Below are positions 16,498 through 25,012 of a stretch of 64,000 nt of DNA, piece by piece; position 1 is the stretch's first letter; every line of letters begins with the position of its first letter. The notes beneath the pieces were generated by a model. That model saw only the letters and a list, made by a program, of their open reading frames with translations, was not told the origin of the DNA and made no database searches. The stretch spans positions 1,561,617 to 1,625,616 of the forward strand of contig NZ_LT574838.1 in assembly GCF_900086725.1 (NCBI RefSeq), written 5' to 3'. Source of the stretch: Bariatricus massiliensis (lineage in GTDB: Bacteria; Bacillota; Clostridia; Lachnospirales; Lachnospiraceae). A program made the position numbers and the translations under genes.

Positions 16498-17952
16498 ATG
16501 AACACTAGAAACCTGACATTGATGACAGATTTATATGAACTGACTATGATGCAGGGGTATTTTGAACAACAGGAAAATGAAGTTGTTATTTTTGATGTTT
16601 TTTTCCGCAGTAATCCTTGCAGCTCTGGCTATTCTATATGCGCCGGGCTGGAACAAGTCATTGAATATATCAAAAATCTAAATTTTTCTTATGAAGATGT
16701 TGATTATCTAAGAGGACTCCATATGTTTTCCGAAGATTTTCTCCAATATTTGAGCGGATATCACTTTACAGGAAGCATCTATGCCATTCCTGAGGGAAGT
16801 GTCATCTTTCCTAAAGAGCCGCTTTTGAAGGTAATCGCTCCCATTATGGAGGCCCAGCTGGTAGAGACCGCTATTTTGAACATACTCAATCATCAATGCC
16901 TGATTGCCACCAAAGCTTCCCGTGTTGTATTTGCCGCCGGAGAAGGAGGCGTGATGGAATTCGGTCTACGCCGGGCACAGGGTCCCGATGCAGGTCTTTT
17001 CGGCGCACGGGCCGCTATGATAGCCGGCTGTGTGGGAACCTCCAACGTTCTTGCGGGGCAGATGTTCGACGTGCCGGTAATGGGTACTCACGCCCACAGC
17101 TGGATTATGAGCTTTCCGGATGAGTATACCGCGTTCAAGGCTTATGCCGAATTGTATCCGGCCGCCTGTACTTTGCTGGTGGACACCTATGACACGTTGA
17201 AATCCGGTGTTCCCAATGCTATCCGTGTCTTTCAGGAGATGAAGGAAAAGGGCGCCGATCCCAAACGTTTCGGAATACGTCTGGACAGCGGCGATTTGGC
17301 ATATTTGTCTAAGAAGGCCCGTAAAATGTTAGATGAAGCCGGTTTTCCGGAAGCCAGCATCTGTGCGTCCAACGATTTGGATGAGTATCTGATTCATGAT
17401 TTAAAAATGCAGGGGGCGGCAATCAACTCTTGGGGCGTCGGCACACATCTGATTACGTCCAAAGACTGCCCGGCCTTCGGGGGCGTCTATAAGCTGGCCG
17501 CAATACAAAATGAGAACGGTGAGTTCGTCCCGAAGATTAAGCTTTCCGAAAACACGGAAAAAATAACAAATCCCGGCAACAAAACTATTTTCAGAATCTA
17601 CGAAAAAGACAGCGGAAAAATTAAGGCTGATTTAATTTGCTTTGAAGACGAAGTGATTGATTCTTCAGAGGATCTCCTTCTCTTCGACCCTCTTGAGACC
17701 TGGAAGAAGACCAAGTTAAAAGGTGGTACTTACACCGTCCGGGAAATGATGGAGCCAGTCTTTGTCAAAGGGGAATGTGTATATCAGTCTCCAAGCGTTA
17801 TGGAGATTGCATCTTATTGTAAGCAGGAAAAAGAGACTCTGTGGGATGAGACAAAGCGTCTCTTCAATCCTCATCAAGTGTATGTGGATTTATCCGAGCA
17901 GCTCTATCAAGTGAAGAAGGAATTGCTGGACCAGATGAGTGTGACAGATTAA
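16498..17952 (+). CDS. pncB: Nicotinate phosphoribosyltransferase
   Basis: About 484 residues from the ATG at 16498 (AAGAGG 7 nt upstream); the ATG at 16480 has no ribosome site. It opens with the family motif LTLMTDLYELTMMQGYF. It also carries EFGLRRAQG (substrate region), THAHSW, RLDSGDLAYLSKK and GVGTHLITSKD, all conserved in NAPRTase. The enzyme makes nicotinate mononucleotide from nicotinate and PRPP, using ATP, in NAD salvage. It is followed after 16 nt by ddl. Confidence 0.95.
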   Translation: MNTRNLTLMTDLYELTMMQGYFEQQENEVVIFDVFFRSNPCSSGYSICAGLEQVIEYIKNLNFSYEDVDYLRGLHMFSEDFLQYLSGYHFTGSIYAIPEGSVIFPKEPLLKVIAPIMEAQLVETAILNILNHQCLIATKASRVVFAAGEGGVMEFGLRRAQGPDAGLFGARAAMIAGCVGTSNVLAGQMFDVPVMGTHAHSWIMSFPDEYTAFKAYAELYPAACTLLVDTYDTLKSGVPNAIRVFQEMKEKGADPKRFGIRLDSGDLAYLSKKARKMLDEAGFPEASICASNDLDEYLIHDLKMQGAAINSWGVGTHLITSKDCPAFGGVYKLAAIQNENGEFVPKIKLSENTEKITNPGNKTIFRIYEKDSGKIKADLICFEDEVIDSSEDLLLFDPLETWKKTKLKGGTYTVREMMEPVFVKGECVYQSPSVMEIASYCKQEKETLWDETKRLFNPHQVYVDLSEQLYQVKKELLDQMSVTD

Positions 17953-17968
17953 TAAGGAGGACATCGAC

Positions 17969-19024
17969 ATGAAAATTATAGTACTAACGGGGGGGTTAAG
18001 CGGCGAGCGTGACGTCTCCCTCACCTCGGGGGCAGAAATCTGCCGTGCGTTAAGAGGGCGTGGACATCAGGCAATTCTTCTTGATGTATTTCTGGGACTT
18101 CCGAACGCCCCGGAGAATCTGGAAGAGGTATTCGATCTTCCGGGTGCCAACCTCGAGATTGCAGATGGAATCAAATCAACCGAGCCGGACATTGAAGCCG
18201 TCAAAGCTTCCCGTGAAGATAAATCTGATTGTTTCTTCGGCCCAAATGTTATTGAACTATGCCGTATGGCCGATATCGCCTTTTTAGGCCTGCACGGTGG
18301 TTATGGTGAAGACGGCCGCCTGCAGGCGGCATTCGACCTTTTAGGAATTCGGTATACAGGGCCGGACTCTCTGGGCAACGTACTTGCCATGGATAAAAGT
18401 GTCACGAAGCAGATTTTTAACATGAATAACATACCGACACCGGAAGGAACATGGCTTTATAAAAAGTCAAAGGATAAACCCCTGTCAGAATTTGGGCTTT
18501 CTCTGCCCGTTGTCGTAAAGCCCTGCTCAGGTGGTTCAAGCATCGGCGTTTATATTTGCCATACAGAAGAGGAATATAGAAAGGCAGTCGAAGAATCTTT
18601 TGTTCATGAGGACTGCGTTATCATTGAATCGTACATCAAAGGGCGTGAATTTGCCTGCGGAATTATCGACGGTAAGGCGCTTCCGGTCATAGAGATTATT
18701 CCCAAATCTGGATTTTTTGATTACGCCAACAAATATCAGGCCGGTTGTACGGAAGAAATCTGCCCCGCCAATATACCGGATGAGATTGCCCGACAGATGC
18801 AGAAATCCACGGAACATGCTTACCGTGCCCTAAAACTCAATGTCTATTCCAGAGCAGACTTCCTGCTTGATGACAATGGCAATATATACTGCTTAGAGGT
18901 CAATACCCTTCCGGGCATGACCGCAGCCAGCCTTCTTCCAAAGGAAGCTGCTGCGGCGGGAATCGAATTTGGCAGCTTATGCGAATTAATTGTTGAAAAA
19001 TCTTTAGATGCGAGATATCGTTAA
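17969..19024 (+). CDS. ddl: D-alanine--D-alanine ligase
   Basis: A 351-residue ATP-grasp ligase. The N-terminus is VLTGGLSGERDVSLTSG, LGLHGGYGEDGRLQA lies at about residue 105, and VKPCSGGSSIGV is the ATP-grasp loop. The omega-loop FDYANKYQAG and the C-terminal LEVNTLPGMT also fit the family. The omega-loop carries the Tyr-Lys-Tyr type pattern of true D-Ala-D-Ala ligases rather than of VanA-like D-Ala-D-Lac ligases. It makes the dipeptide used by the adjacent MurF. AAGGAGG precedes the ATG. Confidence 0.95.
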   Translation: MKIIVLTGGLSGERDVSLTSGAEICRALRGRGHQAILLDVFLGLPNAPENLEEVFDLPGANLEIADGIKSTEPDIEAVKASREDKSDCFFGPNVIELCRMADIAFLGLHGGYGEDGRLQAAFDLLGIRYTGPDSLGNVLAMDKSVTKQIFNMNNIPTPEGTWLYKKSKDKPLSEFGLSLPVVVKPCSGGSSIGVYICHTEEEYRKAVEESFVHEDCVIIESYIKGREFACGIIDGKALPVIEIIPKSGFFDYANKYQAGCTEEICPANIPDEIARQMQKSTEHAYRALKLNVYSRADFLLDDNGNIYCLEVNTLPGMTAASLLPKEAAAAGIEFGSLCELIVEKSLDARYR

Positions 19025-19075
19025 ATATCAGCGGCGATATCATGAACCCTTCAGAACAGAAAAAGGAAATACGCC

Positions 19076-20458
19076 ATGAAACATATGACTTTACATAACA
19101 TTACAACTGCCTGCCACGGGGTCTACTGTGGCAGTGATGATTTATTACAGCGTGAAATAGCCGGTGTCGCGATCGACAGCCGCAAGATTGAAAAGGACTT
19201 CCTCTTTGTCCCTATCAAGGGCGCTAAAGTAGACGGCCATAGCTTTATTCCACAAGTCATGGAGGCCGGAGCTCTCTGCACGTTATCTGAGCAGGACATC
19301 CCGGAAGCCGGTTATCCCTATATTAAGGTAGATTCCTCAGAGCAGGCTTTGATGGCTCTAGCCGTATACTACCGAAATTCTCTGGACATCAAAGTAGTCG
19401 GTGTCACCGGAAGCGTAGGAAAGACAAGTACAAAGGAGACCGTTGCCTCCGTTCTTTCCCAAAAATACAATGTACTCAAGACGGAAGGGAACTATAACAA
19501 CGAAATAGGACTTCCTCTGACCATATTCAACATCACCGAGGAGCACGAAATTGCAGTTCTGGAGATGGGAATCGATCATTTTGGAGAAATGCACCGTCTG
19601 GCCACAGTCAGTCAGCCCGACATCTGTATTATCACGAATATCGGTCTGGCACATTTAGAGAATCTTGGAAGCCGTGACGGTATCCTTCAGGCAAAGACCG
19701 AGGTGTTCGACCATTTAAAGCCCAATGCCACTGTGCTATTAAATGGAGATGATGATAAACTTCAGACAATCTCATCCGTTCAGGGCAGGCCGCCTGTTTT
19801 CTTTGGATTGGCGGAAAATCTGGACGCCTACGCAGATGATATAGAAAATCTGGGCCTAAAAGGAACTATGTGTACCCTTCACCTTCCAACCGGAAAAGTA
19901 CGCGTACATATCCCTGTTCCCGGAAAACATATGCTCTACAACGCGCTTGCCGGCGCGTGCACGGGAATCGCCCTCGGCCTTACACTGCAGGAAATAAAAG
20001 CCGGCATCGAAAGTCTGCGGACGATAGCGGGAAGAACCAATCTAATCGAAACATCTTCCCTCATGATTATCGATGACTGTTACAATGCCAGTCCGGCTTC
20101 CATGCAGGGCGCCTTGGATGTTCTTTCCTATGCGCTGGGACGTACCGTCGCCGTCATGGGTGACATGTTCGAACTTGGCGCCAACGAAAAAGAGCTCCAC
20201 TACAACACCGGCGTATACGCGTCCCGGAAGGGAATCGACGTCATCTGCTGCATCGGAAAGCTCTCCCGCAACACTTGGGAGGGGGCATCCGCCCAGAGAC
20301 GTATTCAAGGTAATAAAAACGCAGCCTACTACTTCGAAACAAAAGAGGAATTTATGTCTAAGATAGACACGATTATTCAGAAAGGCGACACTGTCATGGT
20401 CAAGGCTTCCCACAGTATGAACTTTCCTGAGATTGTAGAAAAACTGAAGACATTTTAG
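19076..20458 (+). CDS. murF: UDP-N-acetylmuramoyl-tripeptide--D-alanyl-D-alanine ligase
   Basis: A 460-residue Mur ligase. The N-terminal substrate domain (AIDSRKIEKDFLFVPIKG) is followed by the P-loop GVTGSVGKTSTKE (about residues 107-119), then EMGIDHFGEMH, NIGLAHLENLGS and the C-terminal DDCYNASPASM. It attaches D-Ala-D-Ala to UDP-MurNAc-tripeptide in the cytosol. It directly follows ddl, which makes its substrate; the 50-nt gap shows no terminator. Confidence 0.96.
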   Translation: MKHMTLHNITTACHGVYCGSDDLLQREIAGVAIDSRKIEKDFLFVPIKGAKVDGHSFIPQVMEAGALCTLSEQDIPEAGYPYIKVDSSEQALMALAVYYRNSLDIKVVGVTGSVGKTSTKETVASVLSQKYNVLKTEGNYNNEIGLPLTIFNITEEHEIAVLEMGIDHFGEMHRLATVSQPDICIITNIGLAHLENLGSRDGILQAKTEVFDHLKPNATVLLNGDDDKLQTISSVQGRPPVFFGLAENLDAYADDIENLGLKGTMCTLHLPTGKVRVHIPVPGKHMLYNALAGACTGIALGLTLQEIKAGIESLRTIAGRTNLIETSSLMIIDDCYNASPASMQGALDVLSYALGRTVAVMGDMFELGANEKELHYNTGVYASRKGIDVICCIGKLSRNTWEGASAQRRIQGNKNAAYYFETKEEFMSKIDTIIQKGDTVMVKASHSMNFPEIVEKLKTF

Positions 20459-20472
20459 CAGGGGGAACCATC

Positions 20473-21285
20473 ATGAAATATCAGATACTTGTGCTTGACT
20501 TGGATGGCACGCTGACCAACTCCAACAAGCAGATAACAGAGCCGACTCGCGCGGCTCTTCTTGAGATACAAGAGCAGGGGAAAAAGGTGGTACTCGCGTC
20601 AGGGCGACCCACACAGGGTGTTGTCCCTCTGGCAGAAAGCCTGCGGCTCTCCGCTTATGGAAGTTACATCCTCTCCTTCAATGGCGCGCGCATTATCGAC
20701 TGCCGCTCCGGGGCCCTTATCTACAACAAAACCTTGCCGTTGGAAATCACTGCGCCTCTCTACGATATCTGCCGGAATTACACCGTAGATATGGTATCCT
20801 ATGACACGGCGGAGCTGATTTCCGCCTTTACCCCCAACCGCTATACCGAGTCTGAGTCCCGTATCAATCACATGCCAATCCGGCGGACAGAAAATTTCTG
20901 TGAGTACGTCTCCGGCTACCCAAACAATAAATTTCTAGTGACCGGGGAACCAGATGAAATTGCCAGAGTGCAGAAGGAGCTCACCAACAAGTTCCGGGGG
21001 CTTCTCAACATCTATTGCTCAGAGCCTTACTTTTTAGAGATTATGCCTCAGAAAATTGACAAGGCTTTCTCTCTTCAACGCCTTTTGAACAGTATCGGAC
21101 TGACATCTGACGAGATGATCTGCTGTGGAGACGGCTACAATGATGTAACCATGATCGAGAGTGCGGGATTGGGAGTGGCGATGCAGAACGCCCAGCCCCT
21201 CGTGCTTGAAAAAGCCGACTTCATCACCAAGTCGAATGATGAAGACGGCGTCCTTCACGTAATCAATGAGTTCATGCGAGACTAG
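20473..21285 (+). CDS. Cof-type HAD family phosphatase
   Basis: A 270-residue HAD hydrolase of the Cof (IIB cap) subfamily. Motif I is LDLDGTLTNSNKQI with nucleophile and acid Asp, motif II VLASGRPTQG, a Lys in KIDKAFSLQRLL, and motif III/IV GDGYNDVTMI. The substrate is unknown; Cof proteins dephosphorylate sugar phosphates, flavin or pyridoxal phosphates. It starts 14 nt after murF with AGGGGG upstream. Its stop is 2 nt from the stop of the converging epimerase gene, without a recognisable terminator. Confidence 0.9.
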   Translation: MKYQILVLDLDGTLTNSNKQITEPTRAALLEIQEQGKKVVLASGRPTQGVVPLAESLRLSAYGSYILSFNGARIIDCRSGALIYNKTLPLEITAPLYDICRNYTVDMVSYDTAELISAFTPNRYTESESRINHMPIRRTENFCEYVSGYPNNKFLVTGEPDEIARVQKELTNKFRGLLNIYCSEPYFLEIMPQKIDKAFSLQRLLNSIGLTSDEMICCGDGYNDVTMIESAGLGVAMQNAQPLVLEKADFITKSNDEDGVLHVINEFMRD

Positions 21286-21287
21286 GC

Positions 21288-22178
21288 TTACTGATAATCC
21301 AGCATATATCTCTGAAAATACAGTGCTTTTTTGGCCGACTCATCCAATGCTTTTTCACTGATGTCGGGAATCATATTGCGCCAAACTTTAATATCCTGCC
21401 CAATCTGTCCCCCCGGCATGACAAAGGGCTCCATAACAATGGGGCCATCGTACTGTATGGCCCGCAGCGCATCGTGTATTTCTCTCCACGGAATCCGTCC
21501 CTCTCCGGGTACCATTCTGTTACATTCCCCCGTATGAAAATGGCCAAGAAGAGGGCCCGCCGTCCGAATGGCTTCACCGATGCTCTGCTCCTCGATATTC
21601 ATATGGAACGTGTCCAGCATGACCTTAACATTTTTCGCTTCCCCTTCTAATTGGTGGACTGCCTTTACAAAGTCCACGCCTTCCTTTGCCGTATTAAGTA
21701 CATGGTTCTCAAACCGGTTCAGGCACTCCATTCCCAGAGTATTAATTCCACACTGCGCAGCTATCTTTCCAAGCTTTGCCATGCCTTCAATCCCTCTTTC
21801 CACATCTCCCTTTTTGTCCACCGTCTTCGTATAGTCAACAGGCCAGCAAGAATAGAGCGCACCGCCAATCAATGTGGCGTGAAGCTTTTCCATCCGTTTA
21901 AATAAATCCGTGTAGAACTTTAACGCATTTTCGCGCACCCCCGCATCCGAAGATGCAATATTATTTTCCGGAGCCGGCCCGTACCCTACCGTAATACGCA
22001 CCCCATATTCCTTCGCGCACTCCCGCAATTCCAAAAGCTGGGCGTCCGAATATAAGGGAAGAGGCCCCGCCGCAATCTCCAAAATATCAAATCCCAGACT
22101 GGCGGCCTTTTTTATGTATTGTATATAATCCCCCGTCCATTCATGCTCCCAATACGCATAATAAATCCCATGTTCCAT
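21288..22178 (-). CDS. D-allulose (psicose)/tagatose 3-epimerase
   Basis: About 296 residues from the ATG at 22178 (GGAGG upstream). The N-terminus MEHGIYYAYWEHEW is close to that of characterised clostridial D-psicose 3-epimerases, as I recall them. The four metal ligands of this TIM-barrel family are visible: Glu in GMECLNRFENH, Asp in MLDTFHMNIEE, His in LGHFHTGECNRMVPG, and Glu in VMEPFVMPGG. It interconverts ketohexoses at C3 (allulose to fructose). It is downstream of the LacI regulator (about 38 nt) and close to a fructokinase, forming an allulose-to-fructose-6-phosphate route. Confidence 0.9.
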   Translation of the reverse strand: MEHGIYYAYWEHEWTGDYIQYIKKAASLGFDILEIAAGPLPLYSDAQLLELRECAKEYGVRITVGYGPAPENNIASSDAGVRENALKFYTDLFKRMEKLHATLIGGALYSCWPVDYTKTVDKKGDVERGIEGMAKLGKIAAQCGINTLGMECLNRFENHVLNTAKEGVDFVKAVHQLEGEAKNVKVMLDTFHMNIEEQSIGEAIRTAGPLLGHFHTGECNRMVPGEGRIPWREIHDALRAIQYDGPIVMEPFVMPGGQIGQDIKVWRNMIPDISEKALDESAKKALYFQRYMLDYQ

Positions 22179-22216
22179 ACCCTGATACCTCCTCCATCTC
22201 ATTTTCTCCTACTCTT

Positions 22217-23221
22217 TTAAAACGTCTCTCTGATTAATGGCGCCTCCAGCAAAATATTCTGTGTTTCTCTTTCCGGAAAAGCGATTCTGCCAACTAGCAG
22301 TTCTGCCGCTCTTCTTCCCAATTCAAAGGAATCGCGCTCAATATAGTTATGAGAAATCCCCAAAATATCAAGCATCTCTATTCTGTCCAGACTCACATGT
22401 GTATAGGTATTTTGCCGCCCCATTTCGTAAACGGCCTGCAGGTACCCCCTCCCCAGACTGTTGTTGCAGGTAATGACCGCGTCAGGCTGCTCTTTTCTTT
22501 TCAACAGCTGTTTGGTTGTCTCATAAGCATATCCCCTATGATATTCACCGTGAAATACAAGACTGGTATCCAATGGCAGCCCCGCTTCCTTTAGTCCCTC
22601 CAAATATCCCTCATATCGCTCAGAGGCCAGTACATTACTCCTGTTATTGCCGTTAATAATCGCTATGCGGCTGCATCCCTTCTCTGCCAATGTCACTACC
22701 GTCTGCCTCAGCGCCGATTTGTCATCAAAATGTACCGTGTCAAACGGCAGCCCGATGTCACGGTCTATGCATATTACAGGGCATTTCAGCGCTGCCAGCA
22801 TCCGCTCAATCTCTTTTCGCTTTCCCACTGCTTCATAATTGACCGCCGGAACATAGAGCACGCCCCTGACTCTCTGGGTATCCATCAACGCCAATGCCGT
22901 CATGTCCTTTTCCTCATCATCGTCATTGCTGCAGTAAAGAAGTGATAAATCATTTTTATTCACAATCTCCTCGATTCCTGAAAATAATTCACCAAAAAAG
23001 CTATTGCTGATTTCAGGGACTATCACTCCGACTGTCGATGATACCTGTTTGGATAGGTTCCTAGCCGTAGCCGACGGCGTATAGCTGAGTTCTTTCATAA
23101 TCTGCTCAATCTTTAGTCTGGTCCCTTGTTCCACTTTTTCCGGAGAATTCAGCACTCTGGATACGGTTGCCTTAGATACCTCTGCTCTTTTAGCGATATC
23201 TGAAATTGTCGCATTCTTCAT
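22217..23221 (-). CDS. LacI family transcriptional regulator
   Basis: A 334-residue repressor. The N-terminal HTH and hinge are ATISDIAKRAEVSKATVSRV and SYTPSATARNLS, followed by a periplasmic-binding-protein-like effector domain (about residues 60-330). Its own promoter (23267-23295) carries a perfect palindrome TGTAACCGGTTACA just downstream of the -10, so autoregulation is very likely. It is co-transcribed with the allulose epimerase; the inducer is probably a ketose or its phosphate. Confidence 0.92.
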   Translation of the reverse strand: MKNATISDIAKRAEVSKATVSRVLNSPEKVEQGTRLKIEQIMKELSYTPSATARNLSKQVSSTVGVIVPEISNSFFGELFSGIEEIVNKNDLSLLYCSNDDDEEKDMTALALMDTQRVRGVLYVPAVNYEAVGKRKEIERMLAALKCPVICIDRDIGLPFDTVHFDDKSALRQTVVTLAEKGCSRIAIINGNNRSNVLASERYEGYLEGLKEAGLPLDTSLVFHGEYHRGYAYETTKQLLKRKEQPDAVITCNNSLGRGYLQAVYEMGRQNTYTHVSLDRIEMLDILGISHNYIERDSFELGRRAAELLVGRIAFPERETQNILLEAPLIRETF

Positions 23222-23242
23222 TTCACTTTTTCTCCCTCGCTA

Positions 23243-23256
23243 TGTAACCGGTTACA
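23243..23256. promoter_or_regulatory. LacI-family operator
   Basis: The perfect 14-bp palindrome TGTAACCGGTTACA, with the central CG typical of LacI/GalR operators. It lies 10 nt downstream of the -10 (23267-23272) and 22 nt upstream of the lacI-family start, covering the transcription start region. Confidence 0.8.
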
Positions 23257-23266
23257 TCTAAGTCAT

Positions 23267-23295
23267 ATTATATGCTTTTCGACACTATTCGTCAA
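23267..23295 (-). promoter_or_regulatory. Promoter of lacI-type gene and epimerase
   Basis: Minus strand TTGACG (23290-23295), 17 nt, TATAAT (23267-23272): a near-consensus sigma-A promoter with the operator placed over the start site. Confidence 0.8.
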
Positions 23296-23333
23296 TATTA
23301 TTTACACAATTCAAAGAGAAAAAACTATAAAAA

Positions 23334-23385
23334 ATGTACCCGGACATTACGACAGATTAGTTCTGCACATGATATCTGGGTACAT
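23334..23385 (-). terminator. Terminator of fructokinase gene
   Basis: Minus strand arms GATGTACCCAGA and CCGGGTACAT flank a long loop. They are followed by a T-run (A-run at 23328-23333 on the + strand). Confidence 0.65.
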
Positions 23386-23399
23386 CCTTATTTTCCATA

Positions 23400-24359
23400 T
23401 TATTTTATCAACTTTTCAATCTCTTCTTTTTCCGGCATGGAGCGAATCGCACCTTTTTTCGTTGTAATCAAGGATGCCGCTGCATTGGCAAATGTCAGCA
23501 TCTCCTTTAAATCTTCTTCGCTCAATTCCTCCAGTCCATGCTCCAGCACATAATTGAGCACACTGCCACAGAAAGTATCTCCGGCGCCTGTCGTATCTAC
23601 CACATTCTCCTGCACAAAGCCCGGTACTTCTACGCGCATATCTTTATAGTATGCCCGGCTTCCTTCCTTTCCAAGGGTGAGACATACAAGCGGAATCTGG
23701 AACCGTTCCCTGATGATTCGAATACCCTCGTCGTAGTCTTCCACTCCGGTCACGAACTGAATCTCATTGTCAGAAATCTTCAATATATCACAATACTGCA
23801 TGGCGTTCAGCATCTGCTCCTTCGCCAGCTCCATAGAACTCCACAGCGGAGGCCGCAGATTCGGGTCGAGGGAAACAATCAGGCCATTATCCTTGGCCGC
23901 TTTCACAGCCTTCATTGTAGCGCTTCTCACCTCGTCATGCGTCATGGACAGCGTGCCAAAGTGGAAAATTCTGGCCTGCTTCAATACCTCCTCATCCACT
24001 TCTTCCTCCCGAAGCATCATATCCGCTCCCGGATTTCTGTAAAATGAGAATTCCCTGTCCCCATCCGGAAAGGTATGTACAAATGCAAGGGTCGTATGAA
24101 CCTCCTCATCCATAAGCAGGCAGGAAGAATCGATCCCCGCTTCCTCGATTGTCTCTTTCAGAAGACGGCCGAACTGGTCATTTCCCACTTTTCCGATAAA
24201 CGCGGTCTTCTTTCCCAGCTTTCTAAGAATGGCAAGCACATTACAAGGCGCCCCTCCGGGATTCGCCTCAAAAAGGTTGTTTCCCTGACCACTCTTTCCG
24301 TTCAGTGTAAAATCAATCAACATTTCCCCCAGCGCAATTACATCATAGTTCTTATTCAT
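23400..24359 (-). CDS. PfkB-family carbohydrate kinase, probable fructokinase
   Basis: About 319 residues from the ATG at 24359 (AGGAG upstream); an earlier in-frame ATG at 24434 lies in the promoter. PfkB signatures are present: N-terminal NPGGAPCNVLAILRKLG and C-terminal DTTGAGDTFCGSVLNYVL, with the catalytic Asp in GAGD. Closest by memory are bacterial fructokinases (ScrK-like), phosphorylating fructose to fructose-6-phosphate. Neighbouring epimerase and LacI genes suggest it completes ketohexose use. It has its own strong promoter and terminator. Confidence 0.9.
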   Translation of the reverse strand: MNKNYDVIALGEMLIDFTLNGKSGQGNNLFEANPGGAPCNVLAILRKLGKKTAFIGKVGNDQFGRLLKETIEEAGIDSSCLLMDEEVHTTLAFVHTFPDGDREFSFYRNPGADMMLREEEVDEEVLKQARIFHFGTLSMTHDEVRSATMKAVKAAKDNGLIVSLDPNLRPPLWSSMELAKEQMLNAMQYCDILKISDNEIQFVTGVEDYDEGIRIIRERFQIPLVCLTLGKEGSRAYYKDMRVEVPGFVQENVVDTTGAGDTFCGSVLNYVLEHGLEELSEEDLKEMLTFANAAASLITTKKGAIRSMPEKEEIEKLIK

Positions 24360-24405
24360 ATGCAGCCGCTCCTTTTCCTCATTTTTTATCTTTTTTCTTG
24401 TTGTC

Positions 24406-24434
24406 ATTTTACTTTGAAGAAACATAAATGTCAA
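24406..24434 (-). promoter_or_regulatory. Strong promoter of the fructokinase gene
   Basis: Minus strand TTGACA (24429-24434, perfect -35), 17-nt spacer, TAAAAT (24406-24411). Confidence 0.8.
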
Positions 24435-24460
24435 TCACAAAGAAAGTTCCCTGTGTTGAA

Positions 24461-24626
24461 TAAAGTGGACAAGTCCCATTCAACTCCCTATATCCCTCAC
24501 CCATGAGGGACTTGTACACTTTGCGCGCCAATGTGCGGCTGCGAAGCAGCTTTCCCCTGCACATTGTGTGCATCCCCCCAGAGGGTTTTTATAACATAAG
24601 GAACGAAGTTCCCTATGTTATAAAAA
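24461..24626 (+). repeat. Structured intergenic repeat, class 1, copy 2 (full length)
   Basis: Same three-hairpin plan as copy 1 (6732-6900). Outer arms AAAGTGGACAAGTCCC (24462-24477) and GGGACTTGTACACTTT (24507-24522) are followed by the AATGTGC stem. The final 19-bp stem (24586-24604 with 24608-24626) differs in sequence from copy 1 but still pairs, i.e. compensatory changes. It ends in the A-run shared with the spoVG terminator. A partial extra copy of the last arm (AAGTTCCCTGTGTTGAATAA, 24444-24463) lies at the 5' edge. The gap 24435-24626 holds nothing else recognised. Confidence 0.85.
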
Positions 24627-24648
24627 GCGGGCAGAAGATTCTGCCCGC
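24627..24648 (-). terminator. Terminator of spoVG / glg operon
   Basis: GCGGGCAGA (24627-24635) pairs with TCTGCCCGC (24640-24648), GATT-type loop. On the minus strand it is followed by TTTTTAT, a strong intrinsic terminator. Confidence 0.9.
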
Positions 24649-24680
24649 CCATACTTTTCATTTTCCCAATGACTTCCAAT

Positions 24681-24965
24681 CTAAGCTTCAGCCACTGCTG
24701 TCTCTTCTTCCTGTAACGCTTCTTCATACTTATCCAGAATAATCTTCTGAATTCGTTCTCTTGTTCCAGAATTGATTGGATGCGCAATATCTCGATATTC
24801 GCCGTCTAATGCTTTTTTACTTGGCATAGCGATGAAAAGTCCTTTTTCTCCCTCAATTACTTTGATATCATGTACTACAAACTCCTCATCCATAGTAATT
24901 GAAACTACTGCTTTCAGCTTTCCTTCCTTCGCTACTTTACGTACGCGTACATCTGTGATCTGCAT
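24681..24965 (-). CDS. spoVG: Septation/sporulation regulator SpoVG
   Basis: About 94 residues from the ATG at 24965 (AAAGGGG upstream), starting [11 protein letters not shown] as in other SpoVG proteins. The core [20 protein letters not shown] and the motif [20 protein letters not shown] are intact. SpoVG is a small site-specific nucleic-acid-binding regulator affecting septation and sporulation. It lies 47 nt downstream of glgD with no intervening terminator, so glgC-glgD-spoVG are probably co-transcribed. Confidence 0.95.
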   Translation of the reverse strand: MQITDVRVRKVAKEGKLKAVVSITMDEEFVVHDIKVIEGEKGLFIAMPSKKALDGEYRDIAHPINSGTRERIQKIILDKYEEALQEEETAVAEA

Positions 24966-25012
24966 TCCTTCTAGCCCCTTTCTCCAGTATTGCATTGCGC
25001 TAACCTCTCGTC

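Noticed and set aside
24503..24742. Short frames beginning MRDLYTLCANV / MRDLYTLRANV in repeat copies 1 and 2
   Set aside because: Both are read from the class 1 repeat; similarity follows from the DNA repeat and there is no ribosome site. The element is better explained by its hairpins.
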